From contig JAKALF010000005.1 in NCBI GenBank assembly GCA_021813265.1, forward strand, positions 1-24,529: a stretch of DNA of 24,529 nt, in the 5' to 3' direction. The notes under the pieces are model-generated. The model did no database searches, was not told the origin of the DNA, and worked only from the letters and a program-made list of their open reading frames with translations. How positions within the stretch are numbered: position 1 is the stretch's first letter; each line of letters opens with the position of its first letter. Made by a program: the position numbers and the translations under genes. The DNA is from a bacterium (lineage in GTDB: Bacteria; Patescibacteriota; Minisyncoccia; UBA6257; GWB1-50-10). Below, piece by piece: positions 1 through 9,100 of the stretch.

Positions 1-274
1 CTAAAAAAACACCCTCAAGTTCCAGTTTTTTCGCGATTTTCAGGTACTTCTTCTCGTCTTCGCGTTCGAGATATTGGAGAAATTTTCTCCTTTTCCCGAC
101 CATGATGAGAAGACCGCGTCGCGAATGATGGTCTTTAGGGTGTTTTTTTAAGTGATCCGCGAGTTCTTTGATCTCTCGAGTTAAAAGCCCGACCTGGGTT
201 TCCGCGGATCCCGTATCTCGATCGTGCTTCTGATATTCTTTTATAACCATCTGTTTTTTTCTCTTAGAAAGCAT
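1..274 (-). CDS. rpsO: 30S ribosomal protein S15 (3' end outside window)
   Basis: Translating the minus strand from the ATG at 274 gives at least 91 residues that read as ribosomal protein S15, the small-subunit protein that binds 16S rRNA helices early in assembly. Recognisable family segments are the N-terminal TGSAETQVGLLTREIKEL, the central HLKKHPKDHHSRRGL and the C-terminal KRRKFLQYLER. Bacterial S15 is usually about 89 residues, so nearly the whole protein is present, but the frame is still open at base 1 and the stop lies outside. The start has no Shine-Dalgarno sequence. A canonical promoter ends only a few bases upstream, so the message is probably leaderless. Identification is secure. 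Confidence 0.95.
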   Translation of the reverse strand, partial: MLSKRKKQMVIKEYQKHDRDTGSAETQVGLLTREIKELADHLKKHPKDHHSRRGLLIMVGKRRKFLQYLEREDEKKYLKIAKKLELEGVFL

Positions 275-283
275 AATGTTCCA

Positions 284-312
284 ATCCTACCGCAAATGAA
301 GAGATTTGTCAA
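284..312 (-). promoter_or_regulatory. rpsO promoter (leaderless geometry)
   Basis: On the minus strand TTGACA (307-312) and TAGGAT (284-289) are separated by exactly 17 bp. The predicted transcription start is about base 277, three bases before the rpsO ATG at 274. Confidence 0.7.
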
Positions 313-318
313 AAAAAA

Positions 319-1209
319 TCATCTTTTATCCTTTCTCCTTCCATGAAAGGCTTCATGCACTTCCCGCAACTCTTTGTTGGTAAGGTGGGTGTAAATTTGA
401 GTGGTTGATATGTTGGCGTGCCCCAGAAGCTCTTGAACGGAGCGAATGTCCGCTCCGTTTATAAGCAAATCCGTGGCGTATGAGTGGCGCAGTTGATGAG
501 GATGGACTTTTTTAGGGATACCAACCTCTCTCGCGTAATGATCAACGAGACGCTCAACACTCCTCTGGGTTACGCGTCCCAAAGGTTTTCCCGATCGGGA
601 GAGACTCACGAAAAGAGCTTCCTCGGCGTCAGGTCGTTTATCAAGATACGCTTTCAGTTTTTCCTTCGCGTCTTTTGAAAGAAACACGACCCGCAATTTA
701 TCCCCCTTTCCCCTTACAGATATCTCTCCCCTCTCAAGATTGATATACCGATTAAGGGAACAAAGTTCCGAAAGACGAAGACCGGTCGAAAAAAGCGTTT
801 CAAGAATCGCTCGGTCCCGGAGAGAACGCAAATCATCTCCTTTGGGAGCGGAAAGCAACCGCTCAAGCTCTTGATATTCCAAAACCTCGATATCTCTTCT
901 TGATGTTTTAGGGAGATCAATGGTTTCGGGAGACAAGACCTTCATCCCTCTTTTTATTAAATATTTTAAGAAGTTTCGGATCGCGATGATGTAATAACTT
1001 TGAGTTATTTTCTTCTTCTCTTCCCGGGAGAGTTTCATTCTGAAATCACTGACCGCCTCTTGAGTAATCTCGGATATCTTGGATATACCCGTTTCCCGAA
1101 TGAACGAATCTAGATATCGTTTGTAATTCTCCTGCGTTTTAGGAGAACGATTTTTTTCTACCTCAAGGTATGAGATATAGTCGTACACGTATTTTTCTAT
1201 CTCCGTCAT
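319..1209 (-). CDS. XerC/XerD-type tyrosine recombinase
   Basis: The 296-residue protein has an N-terminal SAM-like DNA-binding domain (about residues 4-90) followed by a tyrosine recombinase catalytic domain. All catalytic residues can be placed: R145 in STGLRLSEL, K168 in RGKGDK, H238 and R241 in HPHQLRHSYAT, H264 in LLGHANIST and nucleophile Y273 in IYTH. Length and domain layout match the chromosome dimer resolution recombinases XerC/XerD, which act at dif sites. Whether it is XerC, XerD or a single Xer protein cannot be decided here. It lies between tRNA-Leu and rpsO, but no prophage genes surround it, so a housekeeping role is more likely than an integrase role. The ATG at 1209 coincides with the predicted transcription start. 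Confidence 0.9.
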   Translation of the reverse strand: MTEIEKYVYDYISYLEVEKNRSPKTQENYKRYLDSFIRETGISKISEITQEAVSDFRMKLSREEKKKITQSYYIIAIRNFLKYLIKRGMKVLSPETIDLPKTSRRDIEVLEYQELERLLSAPKGDDLRSLRDRAILETLFSTGLRLSELCSLNRYINLERGEISVRGKGDKLRVVFLSKDAKEKLKAYLDKRPDAEEALFVSLSRSGKPLGRVTQRSVERLVDHYAREVGIPKKVHPHQLRHSYATDLLINGADIRSVQELLGHANISTTQIYTHLTNKELREVHEAFHGRRKDKR

Positions 1210-1215
1210 GCCTAA

Positions 1216-1224
1216 ATTGTATCA
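1216..1224 (-). promoter_or_regulatory. Extended -10 promoter of the recombinase gene
   Basis: The minus strand reads TGA-TACAAT, an extended -10 element, with no good -35 at 17 bp. Seven bases downstream of the hexamer is base 1209, the A of the recombinase start codon, which suggests a leaderless transcript. Confidence 0.45.
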
Positions 1225-1254
1225 CCAAGAGATATTGTGCGACAGAAGAAGGTG

Positions 1255-1340
1255 TGGGAACGGAGAGATTTGAACTCTCAAGGGATATGACTCCCACTAG
1301 GTCCTAAGCCTAGCGCGTCTGCCAATTCCGCCACGTTCCC
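1255..1340 (-). tRNA. tRNA-Leu (anticodon UAG)
   Basis: The minus strand folds into a class II tRNA of about 86 nt. The acceptor stem begins GGGAACG and is closed by CGTTCCC plus discriminator A. The anticodon stem CTAGG/CCTAG encloses loop CTTAGGA with anticodon TAG. There is an extended variable arm and a T arm containing GTTCAAATC. The 3' CCA is not encoded (the bases after the discriminator read CAC). The long variable arm and the anticodon both indicate leucine. Confidence 0.93.
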
Positions 1341-1381
1341 ATGAGGAAATACTACCTAGTTTATCTACAAAATTCCATAAT

Positions 1382-1410
1382 TTGACAGTTTAATATAATT
1401 ATGATAGAAT
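1382..1410 (+). promoter_or_regulatory. Strong promoter of the 1456-3226 unit
   Basis: TTGACA (1382-1387), a 17-bp spacer and TAGAAT (1405-1410), preceded by TGA which makes an extended -10. The predicted start is near 1417, leaving a 5' leader of about 39 nt with an AGGAG Shine-Dalgarno at 1442-1446 before the ATG at 1456. Confidence 0.75.
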
Positions 1411-1455
1411 ATGGGTAGTAAATAAATAATTAAATAAACAAAAGGAGAACGAAAA

Positions 1456-2091
1456 ATGGCAAATTTTATCGAGCGAATTTTTAAATCCAAAGCGTTTGAA
1501 GAAGTTTTTGAAGGAATCAGCGCCATAGGGATTTTTGAGCTGGCGAAAAAAGGGTGGGAATGGTTTCAAAAAACCAATCTTCACAAAGAGGTTTTTAAAA
1601 AAGCCTCATCCGCGTATGAATCAAAAGAAGCGTTGAAAGAGAATAGAGATAGAGCTCTTGCGTATGTTTACGCGGGGAACTATCCAAATCTAAGAGACAC
1701 TTTCCAGTCGTGGGAGAGGAGAGAAAGAAAACCATACGGAAATCGCGCTCCATACCCGAACGGAATGGAAGACAAGGGTAGTAAGGCGTTAACAAGCCTT
1801 TATATCGCCCTATGTATTCCTAGAGTTGCAAATGGCCAGGTAGTTGTTGATTCAGCTGGCGAGAGAAAATTCAAAACAATCCTTTCTTCATTAGATCAAA
1901 TGAGTGTAGAAGAAAGAGATGCCGCGATTTTGGTTATGGAATATAACTGGAAAACGCAGGCGTTCTTGAGATTTCTGGAATCGGTTGATAACGGGATTCA
2001 TACCGTTATTTCCCCAGTATTAAAAGCGGGGAAAAGGTATATCAGAAATCAGGAAAGAAAAACAGGAATTAAAAGAGTAAAAATTTTTTAG
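1456..2091 (+). CDS. Hypothetical protein (211 aa)
   Basis: I do not recognise this family. The product is a basic, mainly helical, soluble-looking protein of 211 residues with no signal peptide and no clear membrane segment. The first 60 residues are rich in aromatic and charged residues and predict as helices. The middle contains a proline/glycine-rich loop (RAPYPNGMEDKGS, about residues 97-109), and the C-terminus is strongly basic. The ATG has a good AGGAG Shine-Dalgarno nine bases upstream, and a strong extended -10 promoter precedes it, so it is a real and probably well expressed gene. It is followed after ten bases by a membrane protein gene with its own AGGAGG site, so the two form an operon. 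Function unknown. Confidence 0.75.
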   Translation: MANFIERIFKSKAFEEVFEGISAIGIFELAKKGWEWFQKTNLHKEVFKKASSAYESKEALKENRDRALAYVYAGNYPNLRDTFQSWERRERKPYGNRAPYPNGMEDKGSKALTSLYIALCIPRVANGQVVVDSAGERKFKTILSSLDQMSVEERDAAILVMEYNWKTQAFLRFLESVDNGIHTVISPVLKAGKRYIRNQERKTGIKRVKIF

Positions 2092-2101
2092 GAGGTTAGT
2101 A

Positions 2102-3226
2102 ATGAAATTATTGAAAGACATTCAGGAAGTCGTTGAATTTATACTCAACGCTCTTTTCTCCACCGGCGCAAACCTCACTCAACTCTTAACAAGAGTGAGG
2201 GCAAGGAGGGGAGAAAATTTCTTGGACGTGTACAGAAGGGGTCTTATATGGGGAGGAGTATTCTATTTAGGAATTCCAACCGTTATGTTAGTATTCTCCC
2301 CCATAGCGAGAATATTAATTCCGGCCTTTCCACTCATAAACGGACTGGTATGGATTTTTCTCGCCATTGTTTTTCAAATTCTTTTCACCCCCCTAGGGTT
2401 GTTATTGGAATTAGTTTTTGATTTTGATGGAAAAAGAAAAAAAATAGTAACCACAAAAAGAGTGGTAATTCCAGAGGAATCAAAAACAACAGCGGGAGAA
2501 AAAAGAGAAAAGAAAGAAGAGGAAAAAATAAAAACGGCAAAAGAAATTCTCTTAAAAGAAGAGAAAAAGGGCATGGTAAAAACATACCTAGAAAGAGTTT
2601 CGCGGTTCTTGTTTTGGGGATCTGGACTTTCTCTTCTTCTAGCAATCTTACCAACCGAGAACAATCCATCGATGATTCCTTGGCTGTTTCTTTCGTCCTT
2701 AGTTATCTTATTTTTTATACTAGGGAGAAAAGAAACTACGTTGGGGACAATTATCGTGATCCTTGCGGGGTTGATACTGATAGCAAGTATAGTTTCTTTT
2801 TACACTCCTTTAACGATCGACCACGCTGTTAAATGGATGGAAAAATTTAGAAACAGAGACTTGTTTGAGGAGATTAAAGCAGTCAAAAACAACACAACTG
2901 AAAACGAAAAACAAAATCCTCATCAGGTAATCGATCGGAAAGGAGAAGAAAAACAAAACCCGGTTGATGGAATGGAAATTCGAAATCGTTTTGGAGAATT
3001 CAGGTTAAATAACACGCCAACTCCTACGATTCAAACATCTCCAGGTTCGTTTTATAGAATTTCTTCCGATAAAGATTTTTATGCCCTTTCTGGAAAAGCT
3101 GATGGGGTAAAAAAATTCTATATTAAAAAATCAACAATCTGGGCCGCTGGAGACAACAATGGAGTGTTATATCTCCAAGGCATTGAGCCGGAAACAAAGG
3201 TGAATATACAACCGGTTCAATTATAA
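2102..3226 (+). CDS. Hypothetical multi-pass membrane protein (374 aa)
   Basis: I do not recognise this protein. It has an amphipathic N-terminal stretch (1-45), two hydrophobic segments (about 51-72 and 80-107), a highly charged Lys/Glu-rich cytoplasmic-type loop (110-165), three further membrane segments (about 168-184, 191-208 and 213-235), then a hydrophilic linker and a small C-terminal domain (about 290-374) that looks beta-rich. The AGGAGG at 2091-2096 overlaps the end of the preceding stop region and gives ideal spacing to the ATG. It is the last gene before a strong terminator and shares the promoter at 1382. Co-transcription suggests it works with the 211-residue protein, perhaps at the membrane; this is inference only. 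Confidence 0.75.
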   Translation: MKLLKDIQEVVEFILNALFSTGANLTQLLTRVRARRGENFLDVYRRGLIWGGVFYLGIPTVMLVFSPIARILIPAFPLINGLVWIFLAIVFQILFTPLGLLLELVFDFDGKRKKIVTTKRVVIPEESKTTAGEKREKKEEEKIKTAKEILLKEEKKGMVKTYLERVSRFLFWGSGLSLLLAILPTENNPSMIPWLFLSSLVILFFILGRKETTLGTIIVILAGLILIASIVSFYTPLTIDHAVKWMEKFRNRDLFEEIKAVKNNTTENEKQNPHQVIDRKGEEKQNPVDGMEIRNRFGEFRLNNTPTPTIQTSPGSFYRISSDKDFYALSGKADGVKKFYIKKSTIWAAGDNNGVLYLQGIEPETKVNIQPVQL

Positions 3227-3238
3227 ACAATATTCATG

Positions 3239-3262
3239 AATCCCCGAGTAATCTCGGGGATT
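3239..3262 (+). other. Perfect 10-bp hairpin after the 2102-3226 gene
   Basis: AATCCCCGAG and CTCGGGGATT pair perfectly around a TAAT loop. No T tract follows on either strand, so this is more likely a 3'-end stabilising hairpin than a terminator by itself. Confidence 0.6.
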
Positions 3263-3272
3263 TATATATAAC

Positions 3273-3303
3273 AAAAACCACCCAATTCCTCGGGTGGTTT
3301 TTT
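3273..3303 (+). terminator. Bidirectional intrinsic terminator
   Basis: An 11-bp stem (AAAAACCACCC with GGGTGGTTTTT) encloses an 8-nt loop and is followed on the plus strand by a run of T. Read on the minus strand it also ends in TTTTT, so it can serve both the plus-strand unit ending at 3226 and the convergent pilin operon ending at 3306. Confidence 0.85.
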
Positions 3304-3305
3304 CG

Positions 3306-3617
3306 TTACTTAGTAAGTAAAGTTTGAAGTAAGGCTATAATGCCTTTCGCGAGAATCGCGACCGCAACGGCAATCGCGGCATAGATAATGGTTTTCTTCG
3401 CCTTCTCTGTTTTTTCCGTATCTCCTCCGGAGAAAAGAAACATATATCCGGCAACAACAATAAATATGACGCCAAGTCCGAGAAGTATTCCATAGGCCCA
3501 ATTACCAAGGTTGTCGATAAGTTTTACAACGCCACTTGGCGTATCGATAATCGTTGACGCGAAAACAGATACTGGAAGAAAAAAACTAAGAGAAACAATG
3601 TAAATTTTCTTAAACAT
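3306..3617 (-). CDS. VirB2/TrbC-like pilin-type membrane protein 4
   Basis: This 103-residue protein has a signal-peptide-like N-terminus (1-20, ending VFAS), a membrane helix (about 42-62), a short loop SGGDTEKTEKAKK and a second membrane helix (about 77-97). This is the layout of VirB2/TrbC pilins of type IV secretion systems. I believe Patescibacteria carry many such small proteins, annotated as a T4SS-pilin-like family. It is the last of four tandem paralogues. Its ATG overlaps the stop of the preceding gene by one base (TAATG), which suggests translational coupling. No other secretion genes (VirB4, VirD4) are in view, so assembly into a conjugative pilus is not shown. Confidence 0.8.
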   Translation of the reverse strand: MFKKIYIVSLSFFLPVSVFASTIIDTPSGVVKLIDNLGNWAYGILLGLGVIFIVVAGYMFLFSGGDTEKTEKAKKTIIYAAIAVAVAILAKGIIALLQTLLTK

Positions 3618-3973
3618 TATGCTGTAGTACTAACACCAAAGAAGCTTCCCACGAGAGCAATGACACCCTTTGCGACAATCGCAACGGCAATTGCGATAAC
3701 CGCGTAAATGATATAATCCCTCGCTTTCTTTGTCTTTTCTTCGTTTCCTCCCGAGGTGAGATATAAGAATGCGGCGACGATGATAAATATAACAGCGAGC
3801 AAGAGAAGAATACCAAACAACCAGTTTCCAACGACGTTAAATTTAGTTCTCACCGAGTTGTAGTCTTGAATTCCCGACTGATTCGCATCAGGTAACGTCG
3901 GCTGCGCCCCCGCCAAATACGGAGTCGCGAGAACCGCTGATGTACCTATAAACGTTACTGCTTTTTTAAACAT
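3617..3973 (-). CDS. VirB2/TrbC-like pilin-type membrane protein 3
   Basis: This 118-residue protein is the closest paralogue of its downstream neighbour. Residues 1-23 form a signal peptide ending near AGA-Q, helix one spans about 52-72, the loop SGGNEEKTKKARD follows, and helix two spans about 87-108. Both copies share the pattern GNW-GILL and a second helix IIYA-IAIAVAI-AKG-IAL. VirB2-family subunits are inserted in the inner membrane after signal cleavage and may polymerise extracellularly; that is family knowledge and is not demonstrated here. A 38-base A/T-rich gap separates it from the upstream paralogue, and no Shine-Dalgarno is visible. Confidence 0.8.
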   Translation of the reverse strand: MFKKAVTFIGTSAVLATPYLAGAQPTLPDANQSGIQDYNSVRTKFNVVGNWLFGILLLLAVIFIIVAAFLYLTSGGNEEKTKKARDYIIYAVIAIAVAIVAKGVIALVGSFFGVSTTA

Positions 3974-4011
3974 ATTTTTTTAATTTATTTTTTATATACT
4001 CGACCTTTTCC

Positions 4012-4392
4012 TTATGATTTCAAGATATTTTGTATCAATGAAACCAATCCCCATGCAAGGAAAATTATACCATACCCTATAACCGTGTACACTATCGTCT
4101 GCCTCCCCCTCCTGAAACGCTCCGGATCTCCGCTCGCGAAAACCATCTGAAATCCTCCAATCACGATCATAAGGACGGCAAGCGGAGGACCGATTTCAAT
4201 CGTAATCCAATCAAGAATAGTCTTTAGAATATCGGCAATCGTGTTATTTTTTGGTCCCAAAGGGTTTTGAAGCGTAAGAGAACCCCCATTATCTAAAGGG
4301 TTCCCATTATCTATCGGATCCGCCGATACGTGAAAAAACGGCACGGAGAAAGTAATAATCAGTAATAAGAGAAACAGAAAAATTTTCCTCAT
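4012..4392 (-). CDS. VirB2/TrbC-like pilin-type membrane protein 2
   Basis: From the ATG at 4392 the product is 126 residues: a signal peptide (about 1-24, MRKIFLFLLLL core), an Asn/Gly/Pro-rich stretch, an amphipathic segment and two membrane helices (about 66-86 and 100-120) joined by ASGDPERFRRGRQT. This is the same architecture as the other three copies. In-frame ATGs at 4407 and 4416 would add five or eight residues. The 4407 start overlaps the upstream stop as TAATG, the same coupling junction seen between the last two copies, so it is a serious alternative. I chose 4392 because it gives the cleanest signal peptide. Confidence 0.75.
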   Translation of the reverse strand: MRKIFLFLLLLIITFSVPFFHVSADPIDNGNPLDNGGSLTLQNPLGPKNNTIADILKTILDWITIEIGPPLAVLMIVIGGFQMVFASGDPERFRRGRQTIVYTVIGYGIIFLAWGLVSLIQNILKS

Positions 4393-4406
4393 ATCATTAT
4401 TATACA

Positions 4407-4817
4407 TTATTTGCATTGAACCTGGTTCCAGAACGCGGCATTGTTTCCCGCGAGAAGGTGCAAGATCGTGCTTACGATAACCCAGGCGCAGAGGACAATA
4501 ACAAGTCCGATAACGGCGCTTGTCATCTTTGATTTCCCCTCCCCAAATTTACCCTGGTCTCCTGCCGAGATCATCATGGTAATCGCGCCATACGCGATCA
4601 TGGCGACCGTTATCAATATCCCAAGTTGCGTGAGATATCCGATGATGTTATTCGTAACGATAACCGCGTCGCAAAAACCGCAAGGTCCAGTTGGTCCTCC
4701 GTCCACGATACGCGTCTTTCCCCCGCAATACGCGTCTTTCCATATATTTTGAGCGGAAACAACCAAAGGAGAAGAAAAGAGAAGAACCGGGAAAATGTAT
4801 GCTATTTTTTTCATCAT
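4407..4817 (-). CDS. VirB2/TrbC-like pilin-type membrane protein 1 (Cys-containing)
   Basis: This 136-residue protein has a signal peptide (1-22, ending SAQ), a periplasmic/extracellular insert with three cysteines (C31, C46, C49) and another cysteine at C135. Two membrane helices (about 58-84 and 98-122) flank SAGDQGKFGEGKSKM. The cysteines set it apart from its three tandem relatives and could form disulphides or bind metal, perhaps capping or anchoring an assembly. It begins two bases after the stop of the solute-binding protein gene, so the two are almost certainly translated from one message. Confidence 0.78.
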   Translation of the reverse strand: MMKKIAYIFPVLLFSSPLVVSAQNIWKDAYCGGKTRIVDGGPTGPCGFCDAVIVTNNIIGYLTQLGILITVAMIAYGAITMMISAGDQGKFGEGKSKMTSAVIGLVIVLCAWVIVSTILHLLAGNNAAFWNQVQCK

Positions 4818-4819
4818 AG

Positions 4820-6121
4820 TTATCGTACCATACTTCCCGTTACTTGATCTCGAGCCGTATCAAGAGCATCCCCTGGTGTTAACACGTGATTGTTAACATC
4901 CTCTATCGCTTTTGAAAAAACCCTAGTTACAAGATCCGCGTCCATTTGAGGCCATGAGCGGGCGATAAGGGCCTGGCGGGCGAAGACACCCAACGCGGGA
5001 TCCTGTTGATATTCTCTGTCAAGCGAGGCGAGAGCGGGAGGTCTTTTTGTTGAATCAATATAGCTCTTCACGGCCGCTTTGTTGGTAAAAGCGTAGGACA
5101 AGAGATCCCAAGCGACGGACGCGTGCCGGCTTTGTTTGGAAACGGCATATCCATAGTAGCTCGCGTAAGAGAGAGCTTTCGCATTGTCTTTAGGCTGGGG
5201 TGTGGGCGCTACCTCAAAATTCAAAAACGCGTTTCTCTTTTGAATTTCAGGGATTGATCGGGCGTAGGTAACTATCATAGCTGTTTTTTCCTGAGCGAAA
5301 GCGTCCAGATTATTAGAAAACCCGTCATTCCACGTGTATGATTTACTCCTATTGTCCGCGAATTGGGTATAGAAGGTAAGGGCATTCGCTCCTTCTTTTG
5401 AATTAAACGTCGCGGAGGTGAAATCCGGAGAAACCATCTGGGTTCCCGTCTGAAGCATGAGAAGAGAAAGTATATCGGACGCCTCGGGAATGCTTTTTAA
5501 AGACCCCCCCATGGCGGCTCCCGAGAGCGTTATATTTCCGCTCGCGTCAATCTTCGTAATTTTTGAGACATCAGACATGAATTCATCCCATGTAGCGGGA
5601 ACGGGAAGAGCTTTTTGATCAAGAAGATCTCGGTTATACAAAAGAGCGAGGGTATCTAGGGAAAGCGGAAGAGCGTACACCCCTCCCTGTTGAACAAAAT
5701 CTTGAGAAACGACTTGAGGAAAAAGCTGATTTACGGAATTAAAAGAAAGAATCGACGGGGGAGCAGGAATAATCTTATTAATCATTCTAGGCAAATCCGT
5801 GTTGCGAATCGAAAGAATATCAGGTCCTGATCCTGACGCGAGCGCGTCAAGAAGAGCTTGATTGTACGTGTCAAACGTCTGAAACTCTCGATACTCAACC
5901 TGAACTTTTGGATATAAAGCGGCAAAAGCTCCTAAAATAGGTTCAAGATCTTTTTGAGAATCTTGAACTCCCCACATTGTAAGTTTTACTTCAAGCGTTT
6001 TTCGGGGATCTGTATTGGCACTCTTGAATCCGGGGATAACCCCCAAGAATATGAGAAGAAAAAGGATTATGATGAATCCTCCGATACCCGCCATGACAAC
6101 CTGATTTTTCGTAAGAGACAT
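4820..6121 (-). CDS. Membrane-anchored extracellular solute-binding protein
   Basis: The 433-residue protein has an N-terminal membrane anchor (about 9-29, no lipobox cysteine) and then a periplasmic-binding-protein fold of the sugar-binding type used by ABC importers. Family signatures include LTMWGVQDSQKDLEPILGAF near residue 47, GSGPDILSI, YALPLSLDTLALLYNRDLL and the VPATWDEF hinge segment. A non-lipidated, helix-anchored binding protein is a variation on the usual Gram-positive lipoprotein. No ABC permease or ATPase lies next to it. Instead it sits between gyrA (39 bases away) and four pilin-like genes (2 bases away), so a role with those surface proteins is possible. The ligand cannot be predicted. 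Confidence 0.85.
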   Translation of the reverse strand: MSLTKNQVVMAGIGGFIIILFLLIFLGVIPGFKSANTDPRKTLEVKLTMWGVQDSQKDLEPILGAFAALYPKVQVEYREFQTFDTYNQALLDALASGSGPDILSIRNTDLPRMINKIIPAPPSILSFNSVNQLFPQVVSQDFVQQGGVYALPLSLDTLALLYNRDLLDQKALPVPATWDEFMSDVSKITKIDASGNITLSGAAMGGSLKSIPEASDILSLLMLQTGTQMVSPDFTSATFNSKEGANALTFYTQFADNRSKSYTWNDGFSNNLDAFAQEKTAMIVTYARSIPEIQKRNAFLNFEVAPTPQPKDNAKALSYASYYGYAVSKQSRHASVAWDLLSYAFTNKAAVKSYIDSTKRPPALASLDREYQQDPALGVFARQALIARSWPQMDADLVTRVFSKAIEDVNNHVLTPGDALDTARDQVTGSMVR

Positions 6122-6160
6122 TATGTTTTAAGTATAAAAGAAAAACCGAAAAGCGGGAAG

Positions 6161-9100
6161 TTATAAACACACGATTCCTGATAGCGAATCACCCTTCTCT
6201 AAATTCATAATTCTCACGCCCTGCGTAGCTCGTCCCGCGATGCGAACAGCGGAAAGTTTGGTTCTGATAACCTGACCCTTAGAAGAAAAGGCGATAACCT
6301 CTTCATATTCATCGTCAACAATCTGAGCGTCAATAACGTGCCCGGTTTTCGGGGTTACGTTTGCTGTCTTTATCCCCCCTCCCCCCCGTCTCTGAGTTTT
6401 GTATTCTTTGAGGAGTGTTTGTTTTCCGTATCCGTTCGCCATAACAACCACGAGACGCTCTTTTCCAACCGCCTCCCTCTCTTTTTCTATCACATCAAAC
6501 CCCGCGATCATATCCCCCTTCTTTAATTTTATGGCTCGTATCCCTGAGGCGGTTCGTCCCATGGGTCGAGCGTCTTTTTCCTTGAACCTAATGGATTGGC
6601 CACGCTGGGTTACGAGGATAATCTCATCGTTTCCCGAAGATCTTCTCACCCATCGGAGAGAGTCGTCAGATTTGAGTTTTAGGGCTATAATTCCGTTTTT
6701 TCTCACGTTATCAAACCCGTTGAGAGACGTTTTTTTGATAACACCCCGCTCGGTGGCCATAACGAGGAATCCGGATTTTTCATTGTTTCCGTATGTAACT
6801 ATGGCGTTAACCTTTTCGGTTCCAGGCATGGAAAGGAAGGTGTAAATGGATTTACCTTTCGCGGTTCGCGAGGCGACAGGAACATCGTATACGCGCGTTT
6901 GAAACGCCCGTCCTCGATCGGTAAAGAAGAGAACGTTGTCATGGGTATCCGCGAAAACAATCTTGTATATCTGGTCTTCTTCCTTGAGGTCAATGCCGAT
7001 GAGACCCTTTCCCCCTCTCTTCTGGGCTTTAAAGGTTGTCGCGGGAAGTCGTTTGATATACCCATCTTTGGTAAGAGTGATAATGACGTCTTCTTCCGGA
7101 ATAAGATCTTCTTCTCTAAAATCTTTTAGTCCGCTCGCTACGATCTTTGTTTTGCGCGGATCGGGGAAAGCGGTCTTCATCTCAAGAGCTTCTTTACGGA
7201 CAATCTCCGCTATTTTTTTCTCACTCTTTAATATGCCCTGAAGTTCGGCAATCAACTTCTTTTTTTCTTTAAGTTCGTCTTCTATTTTGTGGCGTTCAAG
7301 CGCCGCGAGCGTCTGAAGACGCATCTCGAGAATGGCGTTCGTCTGAATGTCAGTAAGGGCAAACTGTTTCATTAAATTTTTCTTCGCGTCTTCCTTGTCT
7401 TTTGATTTTTTAATGGTGGCAATCACCTTGTCTATCGCGTTTAACGCTTTTTCGAGTCCTTCCAGAATATGAGCCCGCTCTTCCGCTTTTTTGAGGTCAA
7501 AGGCGGTTCGTTTCTTTACGACCACCACGCGATGGTCAAGATATGCGCTCAAAATTTCTTTTAAGGAAAGCACCTGGGGTTGAATGCCGCCCGCGAGCGC
7601 GATCATATTGAAATAGAAATTTTTTTGAAGTTCGGTGTATTGGTATAACTGGTTAAGAATTTTTTGGGGAGACCCGTCGTTTTTAACTTCAATCACGATA
7701 CGCATGCCTTCTCGATCCGATTCATCTCGAATATCTTTAATCCCCTCAACCTTCTTTTCAACGACGAGATTCGCCATCTTGGAAATAAGTTCGGATTTAT
7801 TCACCTGATACGGGATTTCGGTAATAACAATCTGATAGCTTCCGCTCTTCCTCTCTTCTATGTCGGCAACCGCTCGCATGGTAACCGATCCTTTTCCCGT
7901 GGCGTATGCTTCCTCAAGAGCTTTCTTGTCATAGATGATTCCTCCCGTAGGAAAGTCGGGTCCGGGAATGAGGGTCATAAGATCTTTAGTGTCGGCGTCG
8001 GGATGTTCACTCAAATACACGATTCCATCAACAAGCTCGCTCATATTATGAGGAGGTATGGAAGTCGCCATACCGACGGCGATACCCACCGCCCCGTTTA
8101 AAAGAAGGTTGGGAATTTTTGCGGGAAGACATTTGGGTTCAAAGCGGGTATTGTCATAGTTTCCCTGCCACTCAACCGTTTCCTTTTCGATGTCGGTTAA
8201 AAGTGTTTCCGCGGTTTTAGTAAGACGCGCCTCGGTATTGTGATTCACAAAGCCGTTTCCTATAAACGAATGGCATTCGCTTGCCACGCGAATCGAATAT
8301 ACCTGATTAACTCCCCCGTGTTTGATATCAACAATAGGATCGAAGAGATAATTATTAGAAAGAAGCGTGGCGAATAAGTCGGAAATTTTTGATTGCGCGC
8401 GCTCTTCTACGGCGGTGAAAAGAGAAGAGGCTCGTTTCTCAAGATTGGAATAACGATCAAAATTAACCTTATATGTTACCTCCTTTTTCCCTCGCGCCGT
8501 ATGGTTTCTCACGAATTCGGAAAGAAATGGAACAAAATCGCTTTGCGGAAAATCCTTCACAAGGTTATTAACAATCTTTTCAAATTTAAGTCTCTTGGTA
8601 GTTCCCGCAAAATGTATTTGATGTTGAAAAAGAAAATAGTTTTTGAGTCCGCGGATGTATAATTTGTGAGTTTTTCTCCACGAATCAAATCTTCGAGTTG
8701 AAGCAATACCGAATCTGAGCAAGAGCACTTGCATTTCTTTTAATAACAACTCGCTTTTTGATATAGCGCTCAACTCGTTCATTCTCCCGCTGTTGCTCGC
8801 GCTTCCATCTCCCTCAAAATATCCTTGCAAGAAAGCAGAAACGACGGATTTGGGTGATTGAAAAATAAGATGAGGAATGCGCTTGTCTCGAGACTTTACG
8901 GGGTGAAGCCCAATAGCGAGAAGGAGTGTGATAACCTTTCTGGAATGTATTTCTAAGGTGTAATAAGGTTTTTTCCCGTATGAACTGGGGTTTCTTGAGA
9001 AACGATGGAGGCGACAGTCGGGAAAAACCTTTTTCCATCGGTCGGAAAACATATCGATAAATTGAAGGTCGCTATTACAAAATTCAATCTCATGTTCTTT

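Noticed and set aside
319..1340. Recombinase next to a tRNA as an integrated element with attachment site
   Set aside because: No duplicated tRNA end and no phage or conjugation genes are seen, and the protein has the length and motifs of XerC/XerD.
7664..8101. Several long plus-strand frames opposite gyrA
   Set aside because: They are antisense shadows of a strongly conserved coding sequence and have no start signals or domains.
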